Shown: positions 1 to 6,512, counted from the stretch's first letter. The stretch: 10,819 nt of DNA from an uncultured Acinetobacter sp. (GCA_900766635.1 CAAFWA010000077.1:1-10819), one strand, 5' to 3'. Program-made: numbers and translations. The notes: generated from the sequence alone by a model not told the origin.

Positions 1-184
1 CTTGTTTTAGACCTGCAGGTAGTACGCAACCAAAAATCACTTCGTCAACATCCTGCGCTGCAAGACCTGCACGCTTGATGGTTTCTTGGATCACCACGCT
101 ACCTAATTCTGGTGCGCTTAAAGATGAGAGTGAACCTTGGAAGCCACCCATTGCAGTACGTACTGCATCTACAATTACGATCAT
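1..184 (-). CDS. Thiolase (acetyl-CoA C-acyltransferase), N-terminal part only
   Basis: Only the first 61 codons are present; the gene continues past the left edge. The start reads [19 protein letters not shown], the usual opening of type II thiolases, followed by a [13 protein letters not shown] segment equivalent to the family's GNVLPAG stretch. The catalytic Cys and the His/Cys pair lie outside the window. Thiolases cleave 3-ketoacyl-CoA with free CoA to acetyl-CoA and a shortened acyl-CoA, or run in reverse with acetyl-CoA. The ATG is preceded by AGGA at 194-197, nine bases upstream. It lies 73 bases downstream of, and on the same strand as, the acyl-CoA dehydrogenase, so the pair probably forms a beta-oxidation-type operon. 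Chain-length preference (degradative FadA-like or acetoacetyl-CoA type) cannot be told from this fragment. Confidence 0.9.
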   Translation of the reverse strand, partial: MIVIVDAVRTAMGGFQGSLSSLSAPELGSVVIQETIKRAGLAAQDVDEVIFGCVLPAGLKQ

Positions 185-208
185 TATTTTATATCCTATA
201 GTATTAGA

Positions 209-239
209 GAAGCTAGATCGTCCCATCTGATCTAGCTTC
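209..239 (-). other. Intercistronic hairpin between dehydrogenase and thiolase genes
   Basis: Perfect 11-bp inverted repeat GAAGCTAGATC (209-219) / GATCTAGCTTC (229-239) with a 9-base loop. It lies in the gap between the dehydrogenase stop and the thiolase start. In the leftward transcript it is followed by TCTAATACTATAGGAT rather than a U-run, so it does not look like a classical intrinsic terminator. An RNA-stabilising or processing hairpin that sets the ratio of the two proteins is more likely, but this is inference. Confidence 0.7.
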
Positions 240-257
240 GTGATTTTGGTCTAAAAA

Positions 258-2039
258 TTAAGACTGTGCAGTAAAGTATTCTGCACTAAAGTCCATCATA
301 ACATCGGTACCTGTTTTCACACGTTGTACACGCGCTGCAAAGTCCGCTAAAACTTTGTTGCTGTAGTACTGTGCCAATGCCAATTTGTTTTGGTAGAAGC
401 TATCTGCCTTAGCTTGTGCAGCAGCACTGATACGTGCGTACATGTAGACGAAGCTCAGCATACCCACCGCATGTAAATAATCTACCGCCACTGCGCTTGA
501 GAAATCAGGATTTTGTTTTGATTGCTCAACAATAAACTGGGTTAATTCTTCAGTTTGCGCTGCGATGTCTAAGGTTACCGCTTTAATGCTTAAGCTGTCG
601 TCTAGACCATTGGCGAATGCGCGAATTTCTTCTAAGTATTCAGCCAAGAAACCACCATTGGTTTTAATGGTTTTACGACCAATTAAATCAAGCGCTTGAA
701 TGCCGTTGGTGCCTTCATAAATTTGTGAAATACGTAAGTCACGGATACATTGCTCCATGCCCCATTCACGAATATAACCATGACCACCAAAGCACATTTG
801 CGCTTCTAATGCTGACTCTAAAGCTTTATCGGTTAAGAATGCTTTAGCAATTGGCGTTAACAGTGCCACACGGTTGTTGGCTTTTTTCACCGCTTCAGCA
901 TCTTGCGAGAATTTCGTGATGTCAAGTTGTTGACCCACATAAGCGGCAAAGGCACGTGATGCTTCATTGTTAGCACGTACATTTAACAACATACGACGTA
1001 CATCGGCATGTACTAAAATAGAATCCGCTGGTTTTTCAGGTGATTTTGCACCTGTTGCACTGCGACCTTGGAGACGATCTGTGGCATATTGCGCTGCATT
1101 TTGATAGGCATATTCAGCCGCACCAATGCCTTGGATACCCATCGATAAACGCTCGTAGTTCATCATAATGAACATCGCAGCAAGACCTTCGTTTTCCTTA
1201 CCAATCATGTAACCTTTGGCTGCATCAAAGTTCATCACACAAGTCGCTGAACCTTTAATCCCCATTTTGTGCTCGATCGAGCCTGCAGCGACTGTGTTAC
1301 GCTCACCCAATGAACCATCTTCATTGACTAAGAATTTTGGTACGATAAACATCGAAATACCGCGTGAACCTGCAGGTGCATTTGGTGTTTTTGCAAGTAC
1401 TAAGTGAATGATGTTATCGCACAGATCGTGCTCACCACTGGTAATAAAGATTTTTGTCCCTGTGATGTTATAAGTACCATCTTCATTTGGTTCAGCTTTG
1501 GTTTTAATAATGCCTAAGTCTGTACCTGAATGTGGCTCAGTTAAGCACATGGTGCCTGACCATTCACCTGTATAAAATTTTGGTAAATAGGTTTCTTTTT
1601 GCTCTTGGGTACCGGCTTGGTCAATCGCCATACCTGCACCCACAGTTAACAGTGGGTATAACATAAAGGATGGGTTAGTCGCCCAAATCATTTCATCAGC
1701 AAGAACGGTAAGCATTTTTGGCATGCCTTGACCGCCCCACTCTTCAGATGCACCTAAACCAATCCAACCGCCTTGTGCATATTGGTCAAATGCCTCTTTA
1801 AAGCCTTTTGGCGTTGTCACCACACCTTGATTAAACTGCGCACCGCCTTCTTCATCGCTTGAGCGGTTTAAATCTAAAATGACATTTTTTGAGAATTTTG
1901 CCATTTCTTCTAAAATAGCATTGGCAGTTGCCTGATCTAAATGCGCAAGACCCTCTGTACTTTGCCAGAACTGTTCGGCTTGAAACACGTCATTTAAGAT
2001 AAAGTCCATATCTTTTAGTGGTGCATTATAAATTGGCAT
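258..2039 (-). CDS. Acyl-CoA dehydrogenase, long form with C-terminal extension domain
   Basis: A 593-aa flavoprotein that oxidises an acyl-CoA to the trans-2-enoyl-CoA using FAD, passing electrons to ETF. It is about 200 residues longer than ordinary acyl-CoA dehydrogenases and matches the FadE5/DmdC-like long class. The N-terminal helical part is followed by the flavin-contacting CLTEPHSGTDLG (165-176), the central beta domain, and the FGGHGYIREWG motif (417-427). YEGTNGIQ (441-448) supplies the probable catalytic base Glu442. Residues from about 460 form the extra helical C-terminal domain. The ATG has AAGGAAAG at 2045-2052 just upstream. Databases often call such proteins 3-methylmercaptopropionyl-CoA dehydrogenase by similarity, but nothing here supports that substrate. 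With the thiolase downstream, a fatty acyl-CoA is more likely. A TetR-type regulator diverges from it, suggesting local repression. Confidence 0.93.
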   Translation of the reverse strand: MPIYNAPLKDMDFILNDVFQAEQFWQSTEGLAHLDQATANAILEEMAKFSKNVILDLNRSSDEEGGAQFNQGVVTTPKGFKEAFDQYAQGGWIGLGASEEWGGQGMPKMLTVLADEMIWATNPSFMLYPLLTVGAGMAIDQAGTQEQKETYLPKFYTGEWSGTMCLTEPHSGTDLGIIKTKAEPNEDGTYNITGTKIFITSGEHDLCDNIIHLVLAKTPNAPAGSRGISMFIVPKFLVNEDGSLGERNTVAAGSIEHKMGIKGSATCVMNFDAAKGYMIGKENEGLAAMFIMMNYERLSMGIQGIGAAEYAYQNAAQYATDRLQGRSATGAKSPEKPADSILVHADVRRMLLNVRANNEASRAFAAYVGQQLDITKFSQDAEAVKKANNRVALLTPIAKAFLTDKALESALEAQMCFGGHGYIREWGMEQCIRDLRISQIYEGTNGIQALDLIGRKTIKTNGGFLAEYLEEIRAFANGLDDSLSIKAVTLDIAAQTEELTQFIVEQSKQNPDFSSAVAVDYLHAVGMLSFVYMYARISAAAQAKADSFYQNKLALAQYYSNKVLADFAARVQRVKTGTDVMMDFSAEYFTAQS

Positions 2040-2055
2040 CGTTACTTTCCTTAAA

Positions 2056-2100
2056 TTAATCTGCTGTGATTAAAATCAGCAGGTTTTTCACTGTTTTCAT
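2056..2100 (-). CDS. Possible leader peptide, Leu/Ile-rich, upstream of acyl-CoA dehydrogenase
   Basis: A 14-codon ORF reading MKTVKNLLILITAD, stop 16 bases before the dehydrogenase ATG. An AAGGA directly abuts its ATG, which is too close to serve that start. The same AAGGA sits nine bases before the in-frame GTG at codon 4, so an 11-residue peptide starting there is the more plausible product. The Leu-Leu-Ile-Leu-Ile codons fall inside an inverted repeat (2061-2082). This resembles a ribosome-responsive leader, but so short an ORF can easily arise by chance. No function is claimed. Confidence 0.18.
   Translation of the reverse strand: MKTVKNLLILITAD
2061..2088 (+). terminator. Hairpin with T-run in the dehydrogenase leader (terminator-like on the + strand)
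   Basis: CTGCTG-t-GAT (2061-2070) pairs with ATCAGCAG (2075-2082) with one bulged base and a 4-base loop, and is followed on the + strand by GTTTTT. On that strand it looks like a weak intrinsic terminator, which could stop antisense transcription leaving the dehydrogenase gene. In the leftward mRNA the same repeat forms a hairpin ending eight bases before the AAGGAAAG ribosome binding site, where it could influence translation. The sequence does not show which role, if either, is real. Confidence 0.4.
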
Positions 2101-2127
2101 TCCTTAGGGTGGGTGTGCTCGCAAGCT

Positions 2128-2211
2128 TCACACACCACGGTGACATCCCTTTACATGTCTATGTTCAGACTGTCTCGTCCGAGCACAGCTGCAACATAAA
2201 TTCTTGTTCAT
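2128..2211 (-). CDS. Possible small Cys-rich peptide ORF in the dehydrogenase leader
   Basis: A 27-codon ORF with four cysteines: MNKNLCCSCARTR, then QSEHRHVKGCHRGV. Cysteines are at 6, 7, 9 and 23, with three histidines nearby, a composition that could bind metal. The frame stays open upstream of this ATG back to a TAA at 2287-2289, so a longer peptide from a TTG start is possible. No good ribosome binding site precedes the ATG. It lies entirely in the GC-rich leader of the leftward acyl-CoA dehydrogenase gene, so it may instead reflect a structured RNA that happens to be open. I do not recognise it as a member of a known family. Confidence 0.2.
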   Translation of the reverse strand: MNKNLCCSCARTRQSEHRHVKGCHRGV

Positions 2212-2356
2212 CTTGGGCAATACTGCCAATTCGAGGTTGCACTTTGGTGAAAGAGTAAAGAATTTTACAACATCACTCTTTATTTTTTATTTTGAAAAAT
2301 ATTTTATTTTCCAAAGATTTAAACCAAATACAACCCACTATTTTTTTGTGACTTGC

Positions 2357-2377
2357 TTAGGTTTTTTTCAAACCTAA
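2357..2377. promoter_or_regulatory. Perfect palindrome, candidate TetR operator
   Basis: TTAGGTTT (2357-2364) and AAACCTAA (2370-2377) form a perfect 8+8 inverted repeat with a 5-base spacer. Size and symmetry fit a binding site for a TetR dimer. It lies between the dehydrogenase and its divergent TetR-type regulator, just downstream of a weak leftward -10 candidate (TATACA, 2382-2387), where bound repressor would block the dehydrogenase promoter. The assignment to that regulator is inference from position. Confidence 0.5.
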
Positions 2378-2418
2378 TCCTTGTATAAAACGCCATGACA
2401 ATAGAATAAAATTTACAG

Positions 2419-2516
2419 AATTGGAAATGATTGATCTCTATGGTTCTTATCTCTTGACTTTTTTTATAGTTTTTGATTCAAAGAAATATTTATATGATTT
2501 TTAACACTTTCCAATT
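2419..2516. repeat. Distant inverted pair AATTGGAAA / TTTCCAATT
   Basis: Exact inverted 9-mers at 2419-2427 and 2508-2516, 80 bases apart, flanking the AT-rich stretch that probably holds the regulator's own promoter. A related TTTCCAAAG occurs at 2308-2316, and again in the other divergent promoter at 7304-7312. They could be half-sites for a DNA-binding protein. In such AT-rich DNA, chance matches are also plausible. Confidence 0.25.
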
Positions 2517-2619
2517 GATTGTTTAGTGAGCAAACTCAAGACTTTGGTTTAATGTCAATATGGCAGTAGGTGGTTTAATTTGCTTAGGTGGTTTTGATTG
2601 TCAAGATGGAACGAAGAAG

Positions 2620-3219
2620 ATGAATTCAGAGCGCCAACAAAACTTTTTGCTGCGAAAAGAAAAAATTCTGAGCATGGCAGAAAAGTTGTTATTGGATAAC
2701 AATCAAGATATTACTTTAGGTGAATTGGCGTCTGAGCTTGATATTGCCAAAGGCACCATCTACAAACATTTTAAAAGTAAAAATCAGTTGTATTTAGAAC
2801 TCATTATTTTAAATGAACGCCGTTTATTGGAAATTTCCAAAAATAATCAAAACAACATCAAAAGCTATGTATCACAATACATGCTGTATAACATGCTCAA
2901 CTCTAACCGTACCATTTTGCTACATGCCATTGAAGAACGCCTGACCAATAATGAGCGTCGTTTAAAGCATTTATTTGAAGAGCTGTATCAAGTGCGTGAA
3001 CAACGCATTTTATCGATTAAAGACATGACCGGCGATTATTTAAAATCTTTAAATAGCGCCATGTCGATTCGTGATTATTTATCGTATATTTGGACCGTCA
3101 CTTATGGCGCGTCTTTGTTATTAAATTCGACCCATTATCAAAAAGCCATTGGTTCACGCGAACGCTTAATTAAACTCTATATTAATCAAGCCTTAATGAT
3201 TCCTGATAAAGTTTCTTAA
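2620..3219 (+). CDS. TetR/AcrR-family transcriptional regulator (divergent from acyl-CoA dehydrogenase)
   Basis: A 199-aa helix-turn-helix regulator, the usual length for TetR proteins. The N-terminal DNA-binding domain contains ITLGELASELDIAKGTIYKH (31-50) followed by FKSKNQLYLE, the classic TetR HTH ending in a YxHFxSKxxL block. The C-terminal helical half should bind the ligand and dimerise, and does not reveal the ligand. The frame is open back to an ATG at 2560, but that ATG has no ribosome binding site and adds residues not typical of the family. The ATG at 2620 has GGA nine bases upstream and begins MNSERQQNF, so it was chosen. Divergence from a dehydrogenase-thiolase pair suggests it senses an acyl-CoA and represses those genes. 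This is inferred from position only. Confidence 0.88.
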   Translation: MNSERQQNFLLRKEKILSMAEKLLLDNNQDITLGELASELDIAKGTIYKHFKSKNQLYLELIILNERRLLEISKNNQNNIKSYVSQYMLYNMLNSNRTILLHAIEERLTNNERRLKHLFEELYQVREQRILSIKDMTGDYLKSLNSAMSIRDYLSYIWTVTYGASLLLNSTHYQKAIGSRERLIKLYINQALMIPDKVS

Positions 3220-3239
3220 ATGTTCATTTTTAAAAATAT

Positions 3240-3283
3240 AATTTAACACTGCGCTAAGCCCCTTAGCACAGTGTTAAATTTTT
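3240..3283. terminator. Strong bidirectional intrinsic terminator
   Basis: A 12-bp stem AATTTAACACTG (3240-3251) / CAGTGTTAAATT (3269-3280) is continued by GCTAA/TTAGC after one mismatch, closing on a 5-base loop. TTTTT follows on the + strand (3279-3283), and a T-rich run follows on the - strand (toward 3230). It sits exactly between the convergent 3' ends of the TetR regulator and the thioesterase gene and should serve both. Confidence 0.9.
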
Positions 3284-3285
3284 AG

Positions 3286-4083
3286 TTACATGGCACGCAA
3301 GGTTAAAATTTGTTCACTACGTCCAAATGGGCCACATTGATCGTGTAACACAGCACTCGTTAAACCAATGCCATCGGTGCCGTATTGTTGGGTGGCTTCA
3401 AGGCCAAGCCATTGCCCTTGTGGTTCACGGTATAGATGAATCTGTAAATCTAAATTAGGAAATGCCCACCCTTGCCCCGGCTCTACACGCGGTACAATGC
3501 CATTGGCAGCGTCAATCATGCCAATTAAACGCACGAAATCTAAGGTGTTTTCACCCTCGACCATCTCGACTTGGGTATTGAGCCATACCACACCACGTCC
3601 ACCACGGCGCGTATCATCAGCACGTGTTGTAATACTTTGAATGTAACCACCCGGCCAACATTTCATCCCCTCCCAAAGCGGCAATTGCTCAGGCGGTGTT
3701 ACAAACGTATCTTCTAAACCTGCAATGGCGTGTGTATCTTGGGTTTGCATACGCCATGCACGTGCCACGATACAAGGGCGACCATTGGCAATCATGGTCG
3801 ATTCAAGTAATTCAATGGTTTTTCCACCACGAATCACTTTGGTTTCGATAAAAAACTCGCCAAAAGGAATCAGCCCTAAAATATCATATCCAATTCGTCC
3901 AATACGTAGCTCAGGACGTGGATTAAAGCGAGCTAACTCATAGGCTAAAATACCACCTGCGGGTGCCATATGCTGTTCATTTGGATTCCATGCACCCTGA
4001 CAATGAATGTGGCATTGATAGTAAGAAATCACACTGCCATCTTGTAAATGTTCACGTTGCTTAAGCTGATAATATGCGGCCAT
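3286..4083 (-). CDS. Acyl-CoA thioesterase, double-hotdog (TesB-like / 4HBT_3) family
   Basis: A 265-aa protein with two tandem hotdog domains. The first spans about 35-115, with GGILAYELARF near the start. The second spans about 165-263 and ends in GPFGRSEQILTLR. It should hydrolyse acyl-CoA to free acid and CoA in the cytoplasm. By alignment by eye to E. coli TesB, the Asp-Thr-Gln catalytic set is matched by Asp212 (in NLDLQIHLYR), Thr231 (in LEATQQYG) and Gln258 (in GRSEQIL), so it is probably active. The gene begins 13 bases after the methyltransferase stop and is almost certainly cotranscribed with it. The ribosome binding site is unconvincing: AGGGA is only two bases from the ATG, with a second AGG further upstream. 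The position next to acyl-CoA-forming genes suggests CoA recycling. The natural substrate is unknown. Confidence 0.87.
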   Translation of the reverse strand: MAAYYQLKQREHLQDGSVISYYQCHIHCQGAWNPNEQHMAPAGGILAYELARFNPRPELRIGRIGYDILGLIPFGEFFIETKVIRGGKTIELLESTMIANGRPCIVARAWRMQTQDTHAIAGLEDTFVTPPEQLPLWEGMKCWPGGYIQSITTRADDTRRGGRGVVWLNTQVEMVEGENTLDFVRLIGMIDAANGIVPRVEPGQGWAFPNLDLQIHLYREPQGQWLGLEATQQYGTDGIGLTSAVLHDQCGPFGRSEQILTLRAM

Positions 4084-4096
4084 AGTCCCTAACCTG

Positions 4097-4768
4097 TTAT
4101 TTTTGTGCTAAAAAACCGAAATAGTGAAGTACTTGCATATAAGGACTCACCTCTTCAAAGCCCACATCCTTGAGCACAGTACAGTAATCTTGAGGAGAGA
4201 CTAAAGCAAAGTCATCCTCTAAACGATCAAGCATCTGTTCACTTTGACGCACGCTTAAGCCTTGTACTTGGCATAAACGCTGTAATACTTTGAGTTGATT
4301 GGCATCACTTGGCAACTGCATGTCATAGGTCATTAAGTAGGCTTTTGGTTTAAGATGCTGATAAATCTCATCAAAAAACCCATGTTTTTGTTCATTGGCA
4401 ATAAAGTGTGCCACTAACAAACATAAAGCCGCATCAAATTGTGCCTCTGAGTTTAAATTGGCACTTGTACCATGCACCCAATTGACACGTGACTTGCCCT
4501 CATGCTCAGCAATTTTTTGTTGAGCTTTTTCCAACATGGTCAATGACGGGTCAACTGCTGTAATGTGAATATCTGGAAAATCTGCGAGTAAATACTCAAT
4601 TTCATAGCCTGTACCACAGCCGACAATTAAAATATGTGCGTGTGCAGGCAAATGTACGCTTAATGTTGCACGCACTTGGGCATGCATAAGTTCATAGCCT
4701 GGAATGAGTTGACGAATATGGTCATCATAGCCTGCCACCACTTTGGGATGACAAAAATCCTTAGCCAC
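4097..4768 (-). CDS. Class I SAM-dependent methyltransferase of unknown substrate
   Basis: A 223-aa Rossmann-fold methyltransferase. Motif I is ILIVGCGTGYE (46-56), the acidic ribose-binding strand is AVDPS (71-75), motif IV is FDAALCLL (111-118), and HLKPKAYLMTYD (138-149) is the post-core strand. No membrane segment or signal peptide is visible. The start is GTG at 4766-4768, with AAGGAG (4774-4779) five bases upstream; no ATG is better placed. It lies 52 bases downstream of the acyl-CoA synthetase across a terminator, and 13 bases upstream of the thioesterase. Its substrate cannot be read from the sequence: the C-terminal half (about 155-223) is not diagnostic. Methylation of a small acid or lipid intermediate would fit the neighbourhood, but this is speculation. 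Confidence 0.85.
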   Translation of the reverse strand: MAKDFCHPKVVAGYDDHIRQLIPGYELMHAQVRATLSVHLPAHAHILIVGCGTGYEIEYLLADFPDIHITAVDPSLTMLEKAQQKIAEHEGKSRVNWVHGTSANLNSEAQFDAALCLLVAHFIANEQKHGFFDEIYQHLKPKAYLMTYDMQLPSDANQLKVLQRLCQVQGLSVRQSEQMLDRLEDDFALVSPQDYCTVLKDVGFEEVSPYMQVLHYFGFLAQK

Positions 4769-4779
4769 TTGTGCTCCTT

Positions 4780-4811
4780 AAAAAAATTTGCCCACGAGCG
4801 TACTCGTGGGC
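4780..4811 (-). terminator. Intrinsic terminator after acyl-CoA synthetase
   Basis: A 9-bp perfect stem, GCCCACGAG (4790-4798) / CTCGTGGGC (4803-4811), with a 4-base loop. In the leftward transcript it is followed by AAA and then seven U (4780-4786). It lies ten bases beyond the synthetase stop. The U-run abuts the AAGGAG ribosome binding site of the methyltransferase, so the methyltransferase-thioesterase pair depends on readthrough or on a promoter inside the synthetase gene. Confidence 0.85.
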
Positions 4812-4820
4812 CTATTGGGG

Positions 4821-6512
4821 TTATGCAATATCTTCGAGTAAGTTGAGTTCTTGGCGCATCAATTCTTGTAATTTAAATTTTTGTGCTTTACCTGAGGCAG
4901 TCATTGGGAACTCACGGAAGAAGCGCACATAACGTGGGACTTTGTTATGTGAAATATGCTCTTTACAATATTGACGAATCACTTCTTCGCAGCAGGTTTC
5001 ACCCTCATGCAAAATAATACATGCACAGAGTTCCTCACCATAGCGTGGATCAGGTAGACCAATGACTTGTACATCCATCACCGCAGGATGGGTATACAAG
5101 AAGTCTTCGATTTCTTTCGGGAAGAGGTTTTCGCCGCCACGGATCACCACATCCTTAATGCGGCCTTTAATTTTAATAAAGCCCTCATCATCCATAGATG
5201 CGATATCACCAGTGTGCATCCAACGGGCTTTATCAATCACTTCGGCAGTTTTATCTTCATCTTCCCAATAGCCCAGCATCACCGAATAGCCACGTACACA
5301 CAGTTCGCCTAAGCTGCCACGTGGCACAACTTTACCTTGTTCATCGACAATTTTAATTTCAAGATGTGGATGTACACGGCCCACCGTACCGACACGGTGC
5401 TCGATGCTATCGGTCACGGCACTTTGCGCACTCACTGGTGCAGTTTCAGTCATACCGTAGCAAATGGTGACTTCTTGCATATGCATACGATCAATCACAC
5501 GTTGCATAATCTCACGTGGACATGGGCTACCTGCCATAATGCCTGTACGTAAACTGCTTAAATCAAAATGATCAAATTGTTCATGCTCTAACATGGCAAT
5601 AAACATGGTCGGTACGCCATAGGCAGCAGTACATTTCTCTTGCTCTATGGCTTGTAAACTTGCCAGTGGATTAAACACCCCTGCTGGATACACCATAGCT
5701 GAACCATGCGTGATACACGCTAAGTTACCCATGACCATACCAAAGCAATGGAACAATGGTACCGAAATACATACACGATCTTTTGGCGTTAAACGAATTG
5801 CTTCACCGACAAAATAACCATTATTTAAAATGTTATTGTGCGTGAGCATGGTGCCTTTAGGGTTACCTGTGGTGCCTGAAGTAAATTGAATATTAATGGT
5901 TTCATCAAACTGTAATTCACTGGCCAATTGCTCTAACTCTGCCAATTGCTGTGCGCTTGGCTCAACCAATAAATCACTAAAGCGATGAATGGCACCTTGT
6001 TGTTCATCTGAGATTTTAATGACATGTTTTAAATGCGGCAAACGCACACTCGAGAGAATTTTTTCGTTTGAGTTACATAGCTCTGGCGCAATCTTACATA
6101 AAATTTCTTGGTAATCTGAAGTTTTAAAGGCAGGGGCAATCACAAGCCCAACGCAAGAGACTTTGTTGAGTACATATTCAAGCTCACTGCTTTTATAGGC
6201 AGGATTGAGATTGACTAAAATAATCCCGGCTTTAAAGGCAGCAAATTGGGTGATGGTCCACTCGACGCAGTTTGGTGACCAAATTGCTAAACGATCGCCT
6301 TTTTTTAGGCCGAGTTTGAGCAAGCTACACGCAAACGCATTCACTTGCTGTTGTAACTGTTTATAGGTCAAACGAATATTTTGGTGCACGCTCACCACAG
6401 CATCCTGCTCGGCATATTGGGCACAGGCTTGGTCAAATTTTTCACCAATGGTGGTGCCTAATAACGGTTGACCACTTGCGCCATAGGCGTAACTTAAACG
6501 AACGTGTGTCAT
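4821..6512 (-). CDS. Acyl-CoA synthetase (AMP-forming), ACSF2-like
   Basis: A 563-aa member of the ANL superfamily that activates a carboxylic acid with ATP and CoA through an acyl-adenylate. Visible motifs are the ATP P-loop TSGTTGNPKG (211-220), YGMTET (352-357), the ribose-binding Asp in HTGD (433-436), the hinge and core motif KGRIKDVVIRGGENLFP (449-465), and the adenylation Lys542 in TASGKAQK. The N-terminal GIILVNLNPAYKSSELEYVL (96-115) is close to mammalian ACSF2 and its bacterial relatives, which take medium-chain acids. AAGGAG lies nine bases before the ATG, in the loop of a small GAATC/GATTC repeat. It sits 70 bases downstream of a TetR gene and next to the leucine catabolic operon, so isovalerate or a similar branched or medium-chain acid is a reasonable guess. 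Confidence 0.93.
   Translation of the reverse strand: MTHVRLSYAYGASGQPLLGTTIGEKFDQACAQYAEQDAVVSVHQNIRLTYKQLQQQVNAFACSLLKLGLKKGDRLAIWSPNCVEWTITQFAAFKAGIILVNLNPAYKSSELEYVLNKVSCVGLVIAPAFKTSDYQEILCKIAPELCNSNEKILSSVRLPHLKHVIKISDEQQGAIHRFSDLLVEPSAQQLAELEQLASELQFDETINIQFTSGTTGNPKGTMLTHNNILNNGYFVGEAIRLTPKDRVCISVPLFHCFGMVMGNLACITHGSAMVYPAGVFNPLASLQAIEQEKCTAAYGVPTMFIAMLEHEQFDHFDLSSLRTGIMAGSPCPREIMQRVIDRMHMQEVTICYGMTETAPVSAQSAVTDSIEHRVGTVGRVHPHLEIKIVDEQGKVVPRGSLGELCVRGYSVMLGYWEDEDKTAEVIDKARWMHTGDIASMDDEGFIKIKGRIKDVVIRGGENLFPKEIEDFLYTHPAVMDVQVIGLPDPRYGEELCACIILHEGETCCEEVIRQYCKEHISHNKVPRYVRFFREFPMTASGKAQKFKLQELMRQELNLLEDIA

Larger units (their letters stand above)
2040..2619. promoter_or_regulatory. Divergent intergenic region between acyl-CoA dehydrogenase and TetR regulator
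   Basis: A 580-base gap with two very different halves. By hand count, 2101-2160 has 32 G+C of 60, while 2281-2340 has only 11 of 60. The GC-rich part (about 2100-2260) would be the 5' leader of the dehydrogenase mRNA and holds inverted repeats and short ORFs, listed separately. The AT-rich part (about 2270-2520) must carry the promoters. No clean consensus promoter is visible. Weak candidates are a leftward TATACA at 2382-2387, and a rightward TTGACT at 2454-2459 with no good -10 at the right distance, plus isolated TATAGT (2465-2470) and TATGAT (2493-2498). Operator-like inverted repeats are also listed separately. Confidence 0.6.

Noticed and set aside
2560..2619. In-frame N-terminal extension of the TetR regulator starting at ATG 2560, containing the direct repeat TAGGTGGTTT (2567-2576 and 2585-2594)
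   Set aside because: No ribosome binding site precedes 2560, the encoded Gly-rich segment is unlike TetR N-termini, and the ATG at 2620 gives a standard-length protein. The 10-base repeat alone is weak evidence of anything.
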